Assembly: GCA_016935435.1 (NCBI GenBank)
Contig: JAFGQZ010000062.1
Location: forward strand, 1 to 64,000
Source: Bacteroidales bacterium
Lineage (GTDB): Bacteria > Bacteroidota > Bacteroidia > Bacteroidales > UBA10428
Length of the DNA: 64,000 nt
Direction: 5' to 3'
Shown: positions 45,081 through 55,300 of the stretch, one piece after another
Layout: each line of letters begins with the position of its first letter
Position numbering within the stretch: position 1 is the stretch's first letter
Program-made: the position numbers and the translations under genes
Notes under the pieces: model-generated
Database searches by the model: none
Seen by the model: only the letters and a program-made list of their open reading frames with translations
Told to the model about the DNA's origin: nothing

Positions 45081-48000
45081 TTAAAAATTAATTTGAACCC
45101 CTATTCTATATTGAGAACCAATAGGGTAATTTCCTTTGTCAATACCACGGCTTTGCAAACCGTCATTTCCAACTTCTGGGTCAAAACCGGTATATTTTGT
45201 AATGGTAATTGGGTTTTGTGCCGTTAAATAAACACGCAGCTTGCCAGCTTTAATTTTGGATGCAAAAGCTTTAGGTAATGTATATCCGAGCGATATGTTT
45301 CTCAATCGGATAAAACTTCCATCTTCAATCCAATAATCGGAATAACCCCTGTAATTTTCATGGGTAAAACCCCTGAACGCCGGTATCTCTGAATCCGGAT
45401 TATTTGGAGACCATTGATAAACCAGATCTTTATGGGTCTCGTACATATAAGAATATGTTTTACTACTGTTTACAACTTTATTGCCATACGATCCATACCA
45501 TTGCATACTTAGATCAAATCCCCGGTAATCGCAACCAAAATTTAAACCTATAACAAACTCGGGAGCCCCGCTTCCATAGTAAATCCTATCGTTATCATCT
45601 ATTATTTCGTCTCCATTAGTATTTACATACTTTAAATCGCCAATTCTTGCGGTTGGGACCAACTTTCTGTATTCTTCAAGTTCTTCTTCTGTATTTAAAA
45701 CTCCGTCTGTAGGTACCAGGAAAAAGGCCCCTGCTTCGTAACCTTCACGAATAACAGTAATCCTATCGGGATTTGCTATACCATCAACCGCAGTGCCTCC
45801 TGCCAGATAGGCTATTTTATTGGAGCCACTCATTTTTGTTATTTCATTTTTGTTTTTTGAAAAGGTTAATCCGGCATTCCATGAAAACCTTCCGGAATGG
45901 CGATAATTAGTTGCCAACTCAATACCTTTATTATTCATATCCCCTACATTCAAAATTACAGTACCATCTCTACCTGCACCTGTTGAAGGAGGCAATATTA
46001 ACGGAAACAGCATATCAACCTTATTAGAATTATAAAGGTCGCCGGTAAAGGTTAGTTTATTTTCAAAGAAGCTTAAGTCAAAACCAACATTGGATTGTAC
46101 CGTTGTTTCCCATTTTACGTTTTTGTTTGCATAGCCAGTTTGAATAGCTCCTAAAGCCATATTATCACCCGTTTCAGGCCCAAAAACATAATCGTTACCC
46201 AAACTGATTGTTGCAGCATTGCTGTAGTCAAGAAAGTTTTGGTTACCTGTTGTTCCATAACTTGCCCTTATTTTTAATGTATGAAAAGCTGTTGGAAGAA
46301 CATCCCAAAACCCTTCATCGGATATATTCCAACCTACAGAAACGGAAGGGAAAATTCCCCAACGGTATTTTTCAGAAAACCGGGAAGACCCATCGCGGCG
46401 AATGCTGGCACTTAATAAGTATTTCTCCTGATAATCGTATTGTACACGACCTAACATTCCTATTAAAGAATTTGTCCTATCCTGGTTCCAGTCGATGCCT
46501 GAGCCGGCATTAGCGTCTAATGTGGCACCATTTATAACTGTAACATCATTATTTACAAGATCAAATTTTTCGCCAAAGAATGAACTATACGAATAGCTCT
46601 CCATTGAATATACACCGAGTAGTTTAATCGAATGGTCGCCAATTTGTTTACCATAATTTAAGTTACTTTCCCAAATAAAATTTGAAGATTCGCTGCTTGA
46701 ATTGTATATTCCGGAACGTTGTATCATAGGTATTAATTCCCCTTCATCGTCATAAGCCTTAAATAGCGGGTTAATCCGGACCCTCTTATCGTTGCCATAA
46801 CTACCTCCAATCCGGGTTGCTATTGTAAGATCTTTCACAATATTATAATCAACCTGAAAAAACATATCGGTTTTATGTCCATTGCGCACATCTGTCTGTT
46901 TCAGCATTGCAGTCATTGCACTTAGATTTGTTGTTTCGCTGCTGCCGGGTATCCCGCCATTTTGAATTGTTTCCATATCCGGATCAATTTCTTGTTGGTA
47001 TGGTTTATACTTATAGGTTTGCAATAAAATTTGCCAGGGTTCGTAAGCCTGTCCATCCATTAATATACCTAATCCGGTTTTGAAAGACCACTTTCCTCTT
47101 TCTAATGACATATTTGTTCTAATATTAAAACGGTCGTACCCCGAATTAATAAGTAGTCCCTCCTGATCGGTGTAATTTGCAATTATGCTGTAGAGCAAAT
47201 CTTCCTTACCGCCAGACATGGTTAAACTGTAATTCTGAACTGGAGCGTAGTCATTCTCAACAACATCAATCATACGACTGTCATTAAAAAACATATACCT
47301 GTCGGTTTCCAGAGGAGTCCAGGCATGGCCCATTGCTGTCCCTTCGTTATTTAACCGTATCAATTGCATGGTATATAACGATTCCTCAAAATTCATTAGT
47401 GGTACGCCGGATGTTATCTTTTGAATTCCATAATTAAAATCCATATCAACTTTCATTGCCCCGGCTTTACCTTTTTTTGTCGTAATCAGAATTACCCCAC
47501 CAGAACCACGGGTTCCGTATATTGCCGCAGAAGCCGCATCTTTTAAAACGTCAATGGTTTCTATTTCATTTATACTTAACCTGGGATCTCTCTCGTATGG
47601 TATTCCATCAACAACATAAAGAGGCGCATTAGCCCCGATTACAGAGCTAAGGCCACGTATTTGAATATTTGAAGATGAGCCAGGCTGGCCTGAACTGGCC
47701 ATAACTGTAACGCCTGCAATCTGTCCCTGCAAGGCAATACCTAAATCGGGTGTAGTTGATTGTGAAAGTATTTCATTGCTTACCTGCGCCACTGCCCCCG
47801 TTACTTCCTTCTTCTTCTGTGTTCCGTATCCTACTACTATTACTTCACCAATTTCTGTAATATCTTCAATTAGAGTAATCTGAAAATCAGTTTGATCAAC
47901 AACAACTATCTCCTCCGAAAGGTATCCGATAGAACTGATTACAATAATTGAATCGTTTCCGCTAATAGCCAAAGTGAATTTGCCATTATTATCGGAAATT

Positions 48001-48227
48001 GCACCAATAGTTGTGCCCTTGATAACAATACTAACTCCCGGAAGAGTGAGCCCTTCAATGCTTTTTATAACGCCTGTTATTTCTCTTTTTCCAGTTTTAG
48101 TTAAAGTCTCCTGGCTAAATAAATTAGTTTTTAAGCCAATTAAAATAAGGACTAAAAAAACCAGCCTTATTGAAACAATAGATTTATCTCTTGCTCCGGA
48201 TAGTTTATAATAAAATTTACTTCGCAT
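45081..48227 (-). CDS. SusC/RagA-family TonB-dependent outer-membrane transporter
   Basis: 1048 residues from the ATG at 48227 (MRSKFYYK); an upstream in-frame start at 48272 adds 15 residues lacking signal character. A signal peptide (LVFLVLILIGLKTNLFSQ) precedes a carboxypeptidase-D-like domain (about 45-125), a plug with EVIVVGYGTQKKKEVTGAV, IQIRGLSSV and PLYVVDGIP, and the C-terminal 22-strand barrel ending in GSQYRIGVQINF. It imports glucan oligosaccharides with TonB energy together with SusD. Confidence 0.97.
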   Translation of the reverse strand: MRSKFYYKLSGARDKSIVSIRLVFLVLILIGLKTNLFSQETLTKTGKREITGVIKSIEGLTLPGVSIVIKGTTIGAISDNNGKFTLAISGNDSIIVISSIGYLSEEIVVVDQTDFQITLIEDITEIGEVIVVGYGTQKKKEVTGAVAQVSNEILSQSTTPDLGIALQGQIAGVTVMASSGQPGSSSNIQIRGLSSVIGANAPLYVVDGIPYERDPRLSINEIETIDVLKDAASAAIYGTRGSGGVILITTKKGKAGAMKVDMDFNYGIQKITSGVPLMNFEESLYTMQLIRLNNEGTAMGHAWTPLETDRYMFFNDSRMIDVVENDYAPVQNYSLTMSGGKEDLLYSIIANYTDQEGLLINSGYDRFNIRTNMSLERGKWSFKTGLGILMDGQAYEPWQILLQTYKYKPYQQEIDPDMETIQNGGIPGSSETTNLSAMTAMLKQTDVRNGHKTDMFFQVDYNIVKDLTIATRIGGSYGNDKRVRINPLFKAYDDEGELIPMIQRSGIYNSSSESSNFIWESNLNYGKQIGDHSIKLLGVYSMESYSYSSFFGEKFDLVNNDVTVINGATLDANAGSGIDWNQDRTNSLIGMLGRVQYDYQEKYLLSASIRRDGSSRFSEKYRWGIFPSVSVGWNISDEGFWDVLPTAFHTLKIRASYGTTGNQNFLDYSNAATISLGNDYVFGPETGDNMALGAIQTGYANKNVKWETTVQSNVGFDLSFFENKLTFTGDLYNSNKVDMLFPLILPPSTGAGRDGTVILNVGDMNNKGIELATNYRHSGRFSWNAGLTFSKNKNEITKMSGSNKIAYLAGGTAVDGIANPDRITVIREGYEAGAFFLVPTDGVLNTEEELEEYRKLVPTARIGDLKYVNTNGDEIIDDNDRIYYGSGAPEFVIGLNFGCDYRGFDLSMQWYGSYGNKVVNSSKTYSYMYETHKDLVYQWSPNNPDSEIPAFRGFTHENYRGYSDYWIEDGSFIRLRNISLGYTLPKAFASKIKAGKLRVYLTAQNPITITKYTGFDPEVGNDGLQSRGIDKGNYPIGSQYRIGVQINF

Positions 48228-48303
48228 ATATTTTATAGTGTTGTTTGTTATTAATGTTAATTCTCTTGGCAAATCTGATCTGAACGATGATGGTGTTAGA
48301 TTT

Positions 48304-49575
48304 CTATTCTTTAATAATTTTTATTACCTGGTTATTTTCTATCAGGATAAAATATAAGCCGGGTGAAAAATCCTCAATATTTAGTATAGAATCATAATTG
48401 AGTGTTTGTTTGAATACTATCTGACCCTGGGAATTGAATATTTCAATATTGGAATTACCGCTAATATTGGATAAACCAAGGTAAGTCTTAGCAGGATTAG
48501 GGTAAGCAATAACGGCTGGCGGGTTAATTTGATTAATTGTTGATGTGGCAATATGGGTACCCAATTCAAACGCTTCGATTGAAATCGTTCCTGCACCCGG
48601 ATCAACTTCTGTTGCAATTTCAACTTTATTAATTTTGGTAAAATCGAACGTATTATCAGTTCCATCCGGAAATGCCTGACTTAGATCAAATTCTTCGGTA
48701 TAACTGGTTCCACCGGCCTTTTCAAACGAAGCAATATATTTACCTGGAGAGTCCTTTTGATACACTCTGAATATTAATTTGGTTGTTCCTTCCAAATCCA
48801 ATCCTTCTGTTAGCAGTTTAACTTTTAGGTATTTATTGTCAGAAATATTTATCAGGTTTCCGTTAAAATCTACAGTGGCTAAAACATGCCAGGCAGAAGC
48901 TGATTCTTTAACATTAATAAACCAGTGATTATCTTGAATTTCAACTGTGGAATGCTCGCTGGCAATGAGATTCTGTTTGTCATTTGTTAAAACACTGCAG
49001 TCTGCTATAAATTGAGTATAGGTGTTAACATTATTAAAATATGTCCCCAGTTCTAACTCTTCAATTGTTATAGTGCCTGCTCCCGGGTTGACCTCTGTTG
49101 CAATTTCAACTTTCTCAATTTTTGTGAAGTCAAAGGTGTTATCAACGCCATCGGGCCATCCTTGAGCAATGTCATAGATTTCTGAATAACTTTGTCCTTC
49201 GGCTTTTGAATAGAAAGTGATATACTTTCCGGGCGAATCCTTTTGATACACTCTGAATATTAGTTTTGCTACTCCATCTATGGCTAAACCATTGGTTGAG
49301 ATTTTAACTTTCAAAAACTTATTCCCTGAAATATCAATGGTTTTACCATTAAAATCGATGGTGGCAAAAATTGACCATGCCTCTGCCGCTTCTCCAACAT
49401 TTATCGACCATTTGTTATCGACGATTTCAACATTAGAGAATTCTCCAGCAACTAAATTCTGACTGTCATCAGATAATAAACTGCAATCGGCTATGAATGA
49501 TGTATCAGAAATAACCGATGAAGCATAGATTTTTAAAGAGAAAAAAATCAGTGCAATGAATATTAACCTTTTCAT
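48304..49575 (-). CDS. T9SS-secreted protein with a duplicated domain
   Basis: 423 residues. Signal peptide (FIALIFFSLKIYAS), two tandem copies of a domain of about 155 residues (about 27-180 and 188-345) and a C-terminal T9SS sorting domain (about 350-423: VIAYPNPAKTYL, GLYFILIENN). Both copies share FIADCS.L, LIFRVYQKDSPGKYI, DNTFDFTKI, KVEIATEV and PGAGTI, so the duplication is recent. The beta-rich pattern suggests a carbohydrate-binding module, but no family was identified. It is the first gene of the SusCD operon, probably exported to the surface to bind the same glycan. Confidence 0.85.
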   Translation of the reverse strand: MKRLIFIALIFFSLKIYASSVISDTSFIADCSLLSDDSQNLVAGEFSNVEIVDNKWSINVGEAAEAWSIFATIDFNGKTIDISGNKFLKVKISTNGLAIDGVAKLIFRVYQKDSPGKYITFYSKAEGQSYSEIYDIAQGWPDGVDNTFDFTKIEKVEIATEVNPGAGTITIEELELGTYFNNVNTYTQFIADCSVLTNDKQNLIASEHSTVEIQDNHWFINVKESASAWHVLATVDFNGNLINISDNKYLKVKLLTEGLDLEGTTKLIFRVYQKDSPGKYIASFEKAGGTSYTEEFDLSQAFPDGTDNTFDFTKINKVEIATEVDPGAGTISIEAFELGTHIATSTINQINPPAVIAYPNPAKTYLGLSNISGNSNIEIFNSQGQIVFKQTLNYDSILNIEDFSPGLYFILIENNQVIKIIKE

Positions 49576-49603
49576 ACTTTTTAGGGTTTAAAAATTACTG
49601 CAC

Positions 49604-49611
49604 CAATATTA
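49604..49611 (-). promoter_or_regulatory. Candidate -7 element of the SusCD/GH16 operon
   Basis: On the minus strand TAATATTG matches TAnnTTTG at seven of eight positions, about 29 bp before the first operon ATG. No TTTG lies at the right distance upstream, which fits an activator-dependent promoter next to the TAGTACA repeats. Confidence 0.4.
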
Positions 49612-49641
49612 AATAGCAGATTGATTTTAAACCTGCCTAAA

Positions 49642-49669
49642 TAGTACAGGAAAGATGCTTTTTAGTACA
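49642..49669 (-). promoter_or_regulatory. Candidate HTCS operator: TAGTACA direct repeats, 21-bp period
   Basis: TAGTACA occurs at 49642-49648 and again at 49663-49669, two helical turns apart, centred about 50 bp upstream of the presumed -7 element. AraC-family regulators commonly bind direct repeats with 21-bp spacing. The GTACA core recurs in the inverted repeat at 49776-49790. Confidence 0.5.
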
Positions 49670-49775
49670 TATTTTAAGTTCGCATTTTGTGATTCTTGCT
49701 CGATGCTGTTGACCCTAGATTGTGAGTTTTTCATGGTTTGAAGAAATTGTAAAATGAACGAAATTGTAAGTATTA

Positions 49776-49790
49776 TGTACTTTTTGTACA
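49776..49790. promoter_or_regulatory. TGTAC-N5-GTACA inverted repeat upstream of the GH94 gene
   Basis: A perfect inverted repeat TGTAC (49776-49780) and GTACA (49786-49790) around five T, about 100 bp before the GH94 start. It shares the GTACA core with the TAGTACA pair in the same divergent region and may be a second regulator site. The rest of the 313-bp gap holds nothing else recognised. Confidence 0.4.
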
Positions 49791-49888
49791 CCTCCAATCC
49801 TGCCAAAGAAACTATACTCGCATCATAAAAAAAGTATAAAAATTAGCTTGCGAAATATTATTTCAACTGATTCTCAAACTTTAAGAAA

Positions 49889-52204
49889 ATGAAAAACAGT
49901 TTTGGCTATTTTCAGAGCAATGGTTCTGAGTTTGTAGTAACAGAGTGCAATACACCAAGAGCACTGGTAAACTATTCCTGGAATAAAAAAATCATTTCAG
50001 GTGTAAGTCAGCATGGCGGAGGCGATGGTGTATATAAAGAAAGGTGTTTGCAGTATATAGATCAAAGAGGTAGAAACCTGATGATAAAAAACGGACACCG
50101 ATATTTTTATTTGCGAGATGAAAAAGATGGTATGTTTTGGTCTCCCGGTTGGCATCCGGTACAAGAAAATGTTGACAATTTTAAGTGCACACATGGTTTA
50201 GGTTATTCAATCATTGAATCAGAGAAAAGAGAGGTAGAAACCAGCATGCGAATGTTTGTGCCGGAAAATGACCCATGTGAAATCTGGACAATCAGGGTTA
50301 AGAATAATTCTAAAGATTCTAAAAAGTTAAAACTATACACCTTTGTTGATTGGCAATTATTAGGATATACAGGATATTCTGACTATTTCAGTTATTTATC
50401 GGGTGAATACTACGATCATTTGAATGCTGTACATGCCAAAAACAGAGCAATTGAACGCCCCCATAATTTCTTTGATGGATTTGTAGCTTCTGATAAAAAA
50501 CCAAGCGGTTTTGATACCAGCCGAAGAGAATTTTTAGGAAATTTTGGTCATACGAAAGCACCACAAGCAGTAGTAAACGGGAGTTGTACCAATAGTTTAG
50601 CTTCCTGTGAATATATGGTTGGTGCCATGGAGCATACCTTTGAACTCCCTCAGGGAGCGTCAATTACTGTAAACATACTTATTGGTGCTACGGATGGAAT
50701 TGAAAACATGAATCAAACCATAAAGAACCTGTTTTCTGATCCCAAAACAATTGAAACTGAATTCTTGAAATTAAACCAACGTAATCAGTCTCTGTGTGAA
50801 AAAACAATTGTAAACACTCCCAATGAACATGTAAATTATTTAATGAACCACTGGCTCAAAAAACAAATTCAAATATATGCAGAGGTTGGTAGTGATAATG
50901 GAAGAGGTTTTAGGGATGCTTTGCAATTACTATGGGCGGCTGCAAGTTTTGACCTTGTATTTACTAAATCGATGATGGAAGAATGTCTTCGTCATCAGTT
51001 TGCCGATGGACATACATTAAGGGGTTGGCTGCCCACTGATGATCATCATTATTCCGATGGTCCGGTATGGATTGCCCCTGCCCTCGAAGCTTATCTAATT
51101 GAAAGTGGCGATTATGAATTCCTTAATAAGGTAATACCCTATTTCGATGAAGGCGAGGCAACGGTTCTAGAACACATGTTACAAGGTTTAAGGCATGCTT
51201 CTGATGATACAGGAGAACAAGATCTTATACGTTGTCATTTTGGAGATTGGAACGATTCTTTAACAGGTGTTGGAATTAAAGGCAAAGGTGAATCGGTATG
51301 GACAAGTATTGCAATTGTTTTTAGTTTGAAAACTGCCGCAAATATAGTTTCAGCAGTATTAAATGACGATACCCTCCGGTATGAATTATTGGCTCGGGCT
51401 GATATTTTAATTGATGCAATAAAAACGAATGCCTGGGATGGTGAATGGTTTTTAAGAGCTATTAATGACGCTGGTGAAAAGGTGGGAACACATACAGAAC
51501 AAGAAGGTAAAATTTATTTATTACCCCAGGTTTGGGCTATATTGGCTGATATCGTTGATAAAAAGACAATGCAACAGCTCTATAAAGCAATAGATGAGCA
51601 TTTAGATAGCCCTTATGGTAGTTTAACTCTAGCACCTCCATACACTAAACATAATGAAGGTATTGGACGCTTAACAAGTTTTGAACCTGGTATCTGGGAA
51701 AACGGATCACCGTATTGTCATTCAAATGGTTTTAAAATTATCGCTGATTGCAAAGGTGGTCGCGGAAATCAGGCCTGGAGTTCATATCAAAAGGCTATGC
51801 CCGATAATCCTATTACACCCTCTACCCATTCAAGATGCGAACCCTATGCATTTACAAATCAATATTTGGGGCCTGATAACCGAAGAGCTGGTCAAACTCA
51901 GTTTGCATGGATGACGGGTACTGCAGGATGGTATTACAGGGCTATGAATGAATATATAATAGGGGTAAGAGGTCAGTTTAATGGATTACTCATCGATCCA
52001 TGCTTGCCAGACTCATGGAAATCGTGTTCGATAGAACGAGACTTTAGGGGAGCCAGATACCGCGTTTTAATTGAAAATCCATTGGGCCTGCAAAAAGGGA
52101 AAGTTAGTCTTGAAATTGATGGTAAAGCAATTGAAGGGAACTTAGCTCCTATATTTTCAGATGGAAAACTTCACACTATAAAAGCAACAATTCAAAATTT
52201 TTAA
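49889..52204 (+). CDS. GH94 glycoside phosphorylase (cello/laminari-oligosaccharide type)
   Basis: 771 residues with no signal peptide, so cytoplasmic. GH94 enzymes cut beta-glucosidic oligosaccharides with phosphate to give alpha-glucose 1-phosphate. Features: N-terminal beta-sandwich domain (about 1-290), helical linker, (alpha/alpha)6 catalytic domain (about 310-700) with RGFRDALQ, LRGWLPTDDHHYSDGP, GDWNDSL (453-458; the family general acid Asp is in this motif), GIWENGSPYCHSNGF and TGTAGWYYR. The subfamily substrate (cellobiose, laminaribiose or longer beta-1,3-oligomers) cannot be fixed by eye; laminari-oligosaccharides are favoured by the GH16 neighbours. It is divergent from the SusCD operon and ends at a strong terminator. 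Confidence 0.92.
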   Translation: MKNSFGYFQSNGSEFVVTECNTPRALVNYSWNKKIISGVSQHGGGDGVYKERCLQYIDQRGRNLMIKNGHRYFYLRDEKDGMFWSPGWHPVQENVDNFKCTHGLGYSIIESEKREVETSMRMFVPENDPCEIWTIRVKNNSKDSKKLKLYTFVDWQLLGYTGYSDYFSYLSGEYYDHLNAVHAKNRAIERPHNFFDGFVASDKKPSGFDTSRREFLGNFGHTKAPQAVVNGSCTNSLASCEYMVGAMEHTFELPQGASITVNILIGATDGIENMNQTIKNLFSDPKTIETEFLKLNQRNQSLCEKTIVNTPNEHVNYLMNHWLKKQIQIYAEVGSDNGRGFRDALQLLWAAASFDLVFTKSMMEECLRHQFADGHTLRGWLPTDDHHYSDGPVWIAPALEAYLIESGDYEFLNKVIPYFDEGEATVLEHMLQGLRHASDDTGEQDLIRCHFGDWNDSLTGVGIKGKGESVWTSIAIVFSLKTAANIVSAVLNDDTLRYELLARADILIDAIKTNAWDGEWFLRAINDAGEKVGTHTEQEGKIYLLPQVWAILADIVDKKTMQQLYKAIDEHLDSPYGSLTLAPPYTKHNEGIGRLTSFEPGIWENGSPYCHSNGFKIIADCKGGRGNQAWSSYQKAMPDNPITPSTHSRCEPYAFTNQYLGPDNRRAGQTQFAWMTGTAGWYYRAMNEYIIGVRGQFNGLLIDPCLPDSWKSCSIERDFRGARYRVLIENPLGLQKGKVSLEIDGKAIEGNLAPIFSDGKLHTIKATIQNF

Positions 52205-52278
52205 GTTGGTTTCATTACTAAATAGCCGATTCAGGTTAATTTAAAACCATATTTTTTGTCTCATGTGGGTTATCAATT

Positions 52279-52315
52279 AAAAGGGCTGGCCAGAAATATT
52301 GGCCAGCCCTTTTTA
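52279..52315. terminator. Strong bidirectional terminator after the GH94 gene
   Basis: A perfect 14-bp stem, AAAAGGGCTGGCCA (52279-52292) with TGGCCAGCCCTTTT (52300-52313), around a 7-base loop. A-run and T-run flanks let it serve both the rightward GH94 gene and the convergent large secreted protein gene. Confidence 0.9.
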
Positions 52316-52341
52316 ATTACAAAGATTAAATTACCTTATCT

Positions 52342-55300
52342 CTATTCTTTTACAATCTTTATAGTTTCGATTTTAGTACCAGCAATAACCTTGACGAAAT
52401 ATACGCCATTGGTTAAGCCTGAGATATCAACTTCAGTATTGTTTCCAAAAGCTTTTTCATACTTCACAATAGCTCCGACAAGGTTGTAAACATAAATGTT
52501 TGTTTCATTTACATTGTTGCTCAAACGAACTATGAACGTGCCTTTTGTTGGGTTAGGATAAACAATTGTTTTTTCAGCAAAATTTGAAGAAATGCCTACT
52601 GTAGCAGTTTTTTCTTGTTTAATCCTTACCATAACCGTGTCAGCACCTGTGCCGGTAATAAGCACAGTGTCATACAAGAAGTCAGAAGTAGTATTAGGCT
52701 GAAGGGTAAATGTTACATCGGCTGTATCTGCACCCTCGGTAATATCAACGCTTACTCTTGGATTTAAAGCTGTCACTTTCCAATTTATGTTAGAGAAAAC
52801 TTTAAATGTACCAGTAAGTTGGGTTGAATCAACATTTACTATGGTTTTGTCAGTCACTAATACAACGTTTGCGGCTGCTTGCTTAACAATTACTGTTTTG
52901 TTGTCAACACCCTGGGCAGCAACTGTTATTGTTGCTATTCTCTCGGTTGGGCGTATATTTTTAACAACATTAACGGTAACAGGTTTTAGGTCAAGCGAAC
53001 CGGTTTCTTCGCTAACTGTTAACCATGACTGGTCGAAAGCTATTGTCCAATCGGCATTCGATGTAATATCAAATGTACCCGAACCGGCAGCAGCGCCAAC
53101 TATTATAGAATCTGTTGAAAGAGTTAATGCAGGAGCCTTTTGTGTAACCACAATCGTATCATTTTCGATACCTGTACCCGAGATTATGACATTAGCAATC
53201 CTGTCAGCACTTGTTGTGTTAGCCTCAGCGGTAAAATTTATAACAGCATCGGCATTACCGTTCATTTCACTTGCTGTTAACCAGCTTTCTAATCCAGATA
53301 AGCTCCAGCTTGTATAAGATGCAGTAAGGTTTACACTTTCGGCACTTCCGGCAGCAGCATTTAAGCTTATTTCATCAGCAGAAAGAAGCAACATAGGGAT
53401 TTGGCCATACTGCTCAACAGGTAAGTTAAGCTTTTGGTTATCGCCATAAGTAATCCTTATAGTATCGCGACGGCTGGTAGTTGCAGTATTTTCAGTAATT
53501 GCTTTTATTACTACTGTATCAGAGCCAAAACCACTTGTCTTGTCCAATGCTATCCATGCTGAATCGTTCGCTAACGACCAGCTTGTGTTGGAAGTAATTT
53601 TGAAACCGGCAACACTGTTTGCAGTATCTTTAAGAGTAAAAGCAATCGGAGAACTTGATAAATAAGGTGTGTAGCAAAGCAATTCGTTGTATGAGTTGCC
53701 CAAAGAGAAATTATCAACTGCGATAAGACCGGTATTTGAATTGCAAGCGAAACGTACACGGTTAAAGCCATTTACACCATTTGGCCAGGTAACTTTAACT
53801 TCTGCATTGGCAGTATCGGGCACTTCGTTGTTGCTTGGGTTTGACCAACCGTATAAGTACGGGTCTTGTCCATCTTTGTAAACAATACAACATACTAATA
53901 ATGCGTTGTCTTCGTAATTGGCTGAGAAATTAGCCTTTCCTGTACCTACGCTGCTAGCGCCTAATGTAGTCCAAGCACTGGTAGGGTGCCCGAGGAAGAG
54001 TATTTCATCGTTATTATTGTATAACGAAACACCGCCCCAATCTGAGCCGCCATTGGCATTTACCCTTGTATATTTAAAGTCGAAACTTAACCAGTAAGTT
54101 CTTGTCTGGCCGGCAAAAGCAGTATAACTTTCTTCGAAACTTCTGAAACAATTAGCAAAACCAAAACCCTGAACCGATTCAACATAGTTGCCTTCTTCGT
54201 CATTGTTTAAGTTTCCTGTTTTTACAACCCAGGTATTGGCATCGCCCGACCATGCATCTTTCCAGCCTGTTCCGCCTTTATTTCCAGCAACCTGGCCATC
54301 AGCGGTATAAGTATTAAAATTATCGGTTACAACAAGTGATGGCAGATACCCATTAACACTGGCTTGTTTTACCACTACTTTTTTGGTAATGCCACCGCCT
54401 GTAACTGTAATAGTATCAACCCTGAAATCGCCTGTATTGGCTTGGGCTGTAATGTCAATATCAACATTTCCTTCGCCAGCTTCAGCACTTAAAGAAATCC
54501 AGCTGGCCGGGGTCGAGGCTGTCCATTCGATAGTTGAAGTGATAGCACAGGCTAATGTTAAATTAGCAGCTTGTTCAAACCTAACAAGCGATGGAGAAGT
54601 TGAAAGTGCCGGCGTGGCTGCTTTTTGTGTAACAAATATGGTGTCGTTATCAACGCCTGTACCTGATACAACAACAGTATCAAACCTTTCGGCAAGTGTA
54701 TAATTGGCACTTGCAGTAAAGGTAACAGTAGCATTGTCAGAACCACTTTCAGCACTGGCTGTGAGCCATGGTTTTAGGCCACTTATAGTCCAGTCTGTGT
54801 AGGAAACGCTAATATTTACTGCTCCATTACTACCAGCAGTTGCGTTTAATTCTAAGGTTTTGGGCAGCAGCGACAAAATTGGAGTTTTCCCAAATTGCTC
54901 AACAGGTAAATTAAGATTGTTGGAGCCACCATAAGAAACCCTTATTGTATCCAGCCTGCTATCTATTGATGTGTTTTCGGTAGTTGCTGTTAGCGTTATA
55001 GTATCGTTTCCAAAACCGCTTGTTTTATCAAAGCTAACCCATGCCGAATCGCTTGTTAATGACCAGAATGTATTAGATGATAAATAAAACTTAGTGGTAC
55101 TGTTAGCAGTATCTTTTAAGGTTACTTTAACCGGCTCGAGGTTACAATAAACAACTTCGCTATATGAATTGCCTATTGCAAAATTATCTACCGATGTTAT
55201 ACCATCGTCAGAATTACCTGCAATGCGCACACGGTTGAAGCCAAACTTTCCATTGGGCCATCTTACTTTTACCGGGGCAGTAGCTGTATCAGGCACTGCT

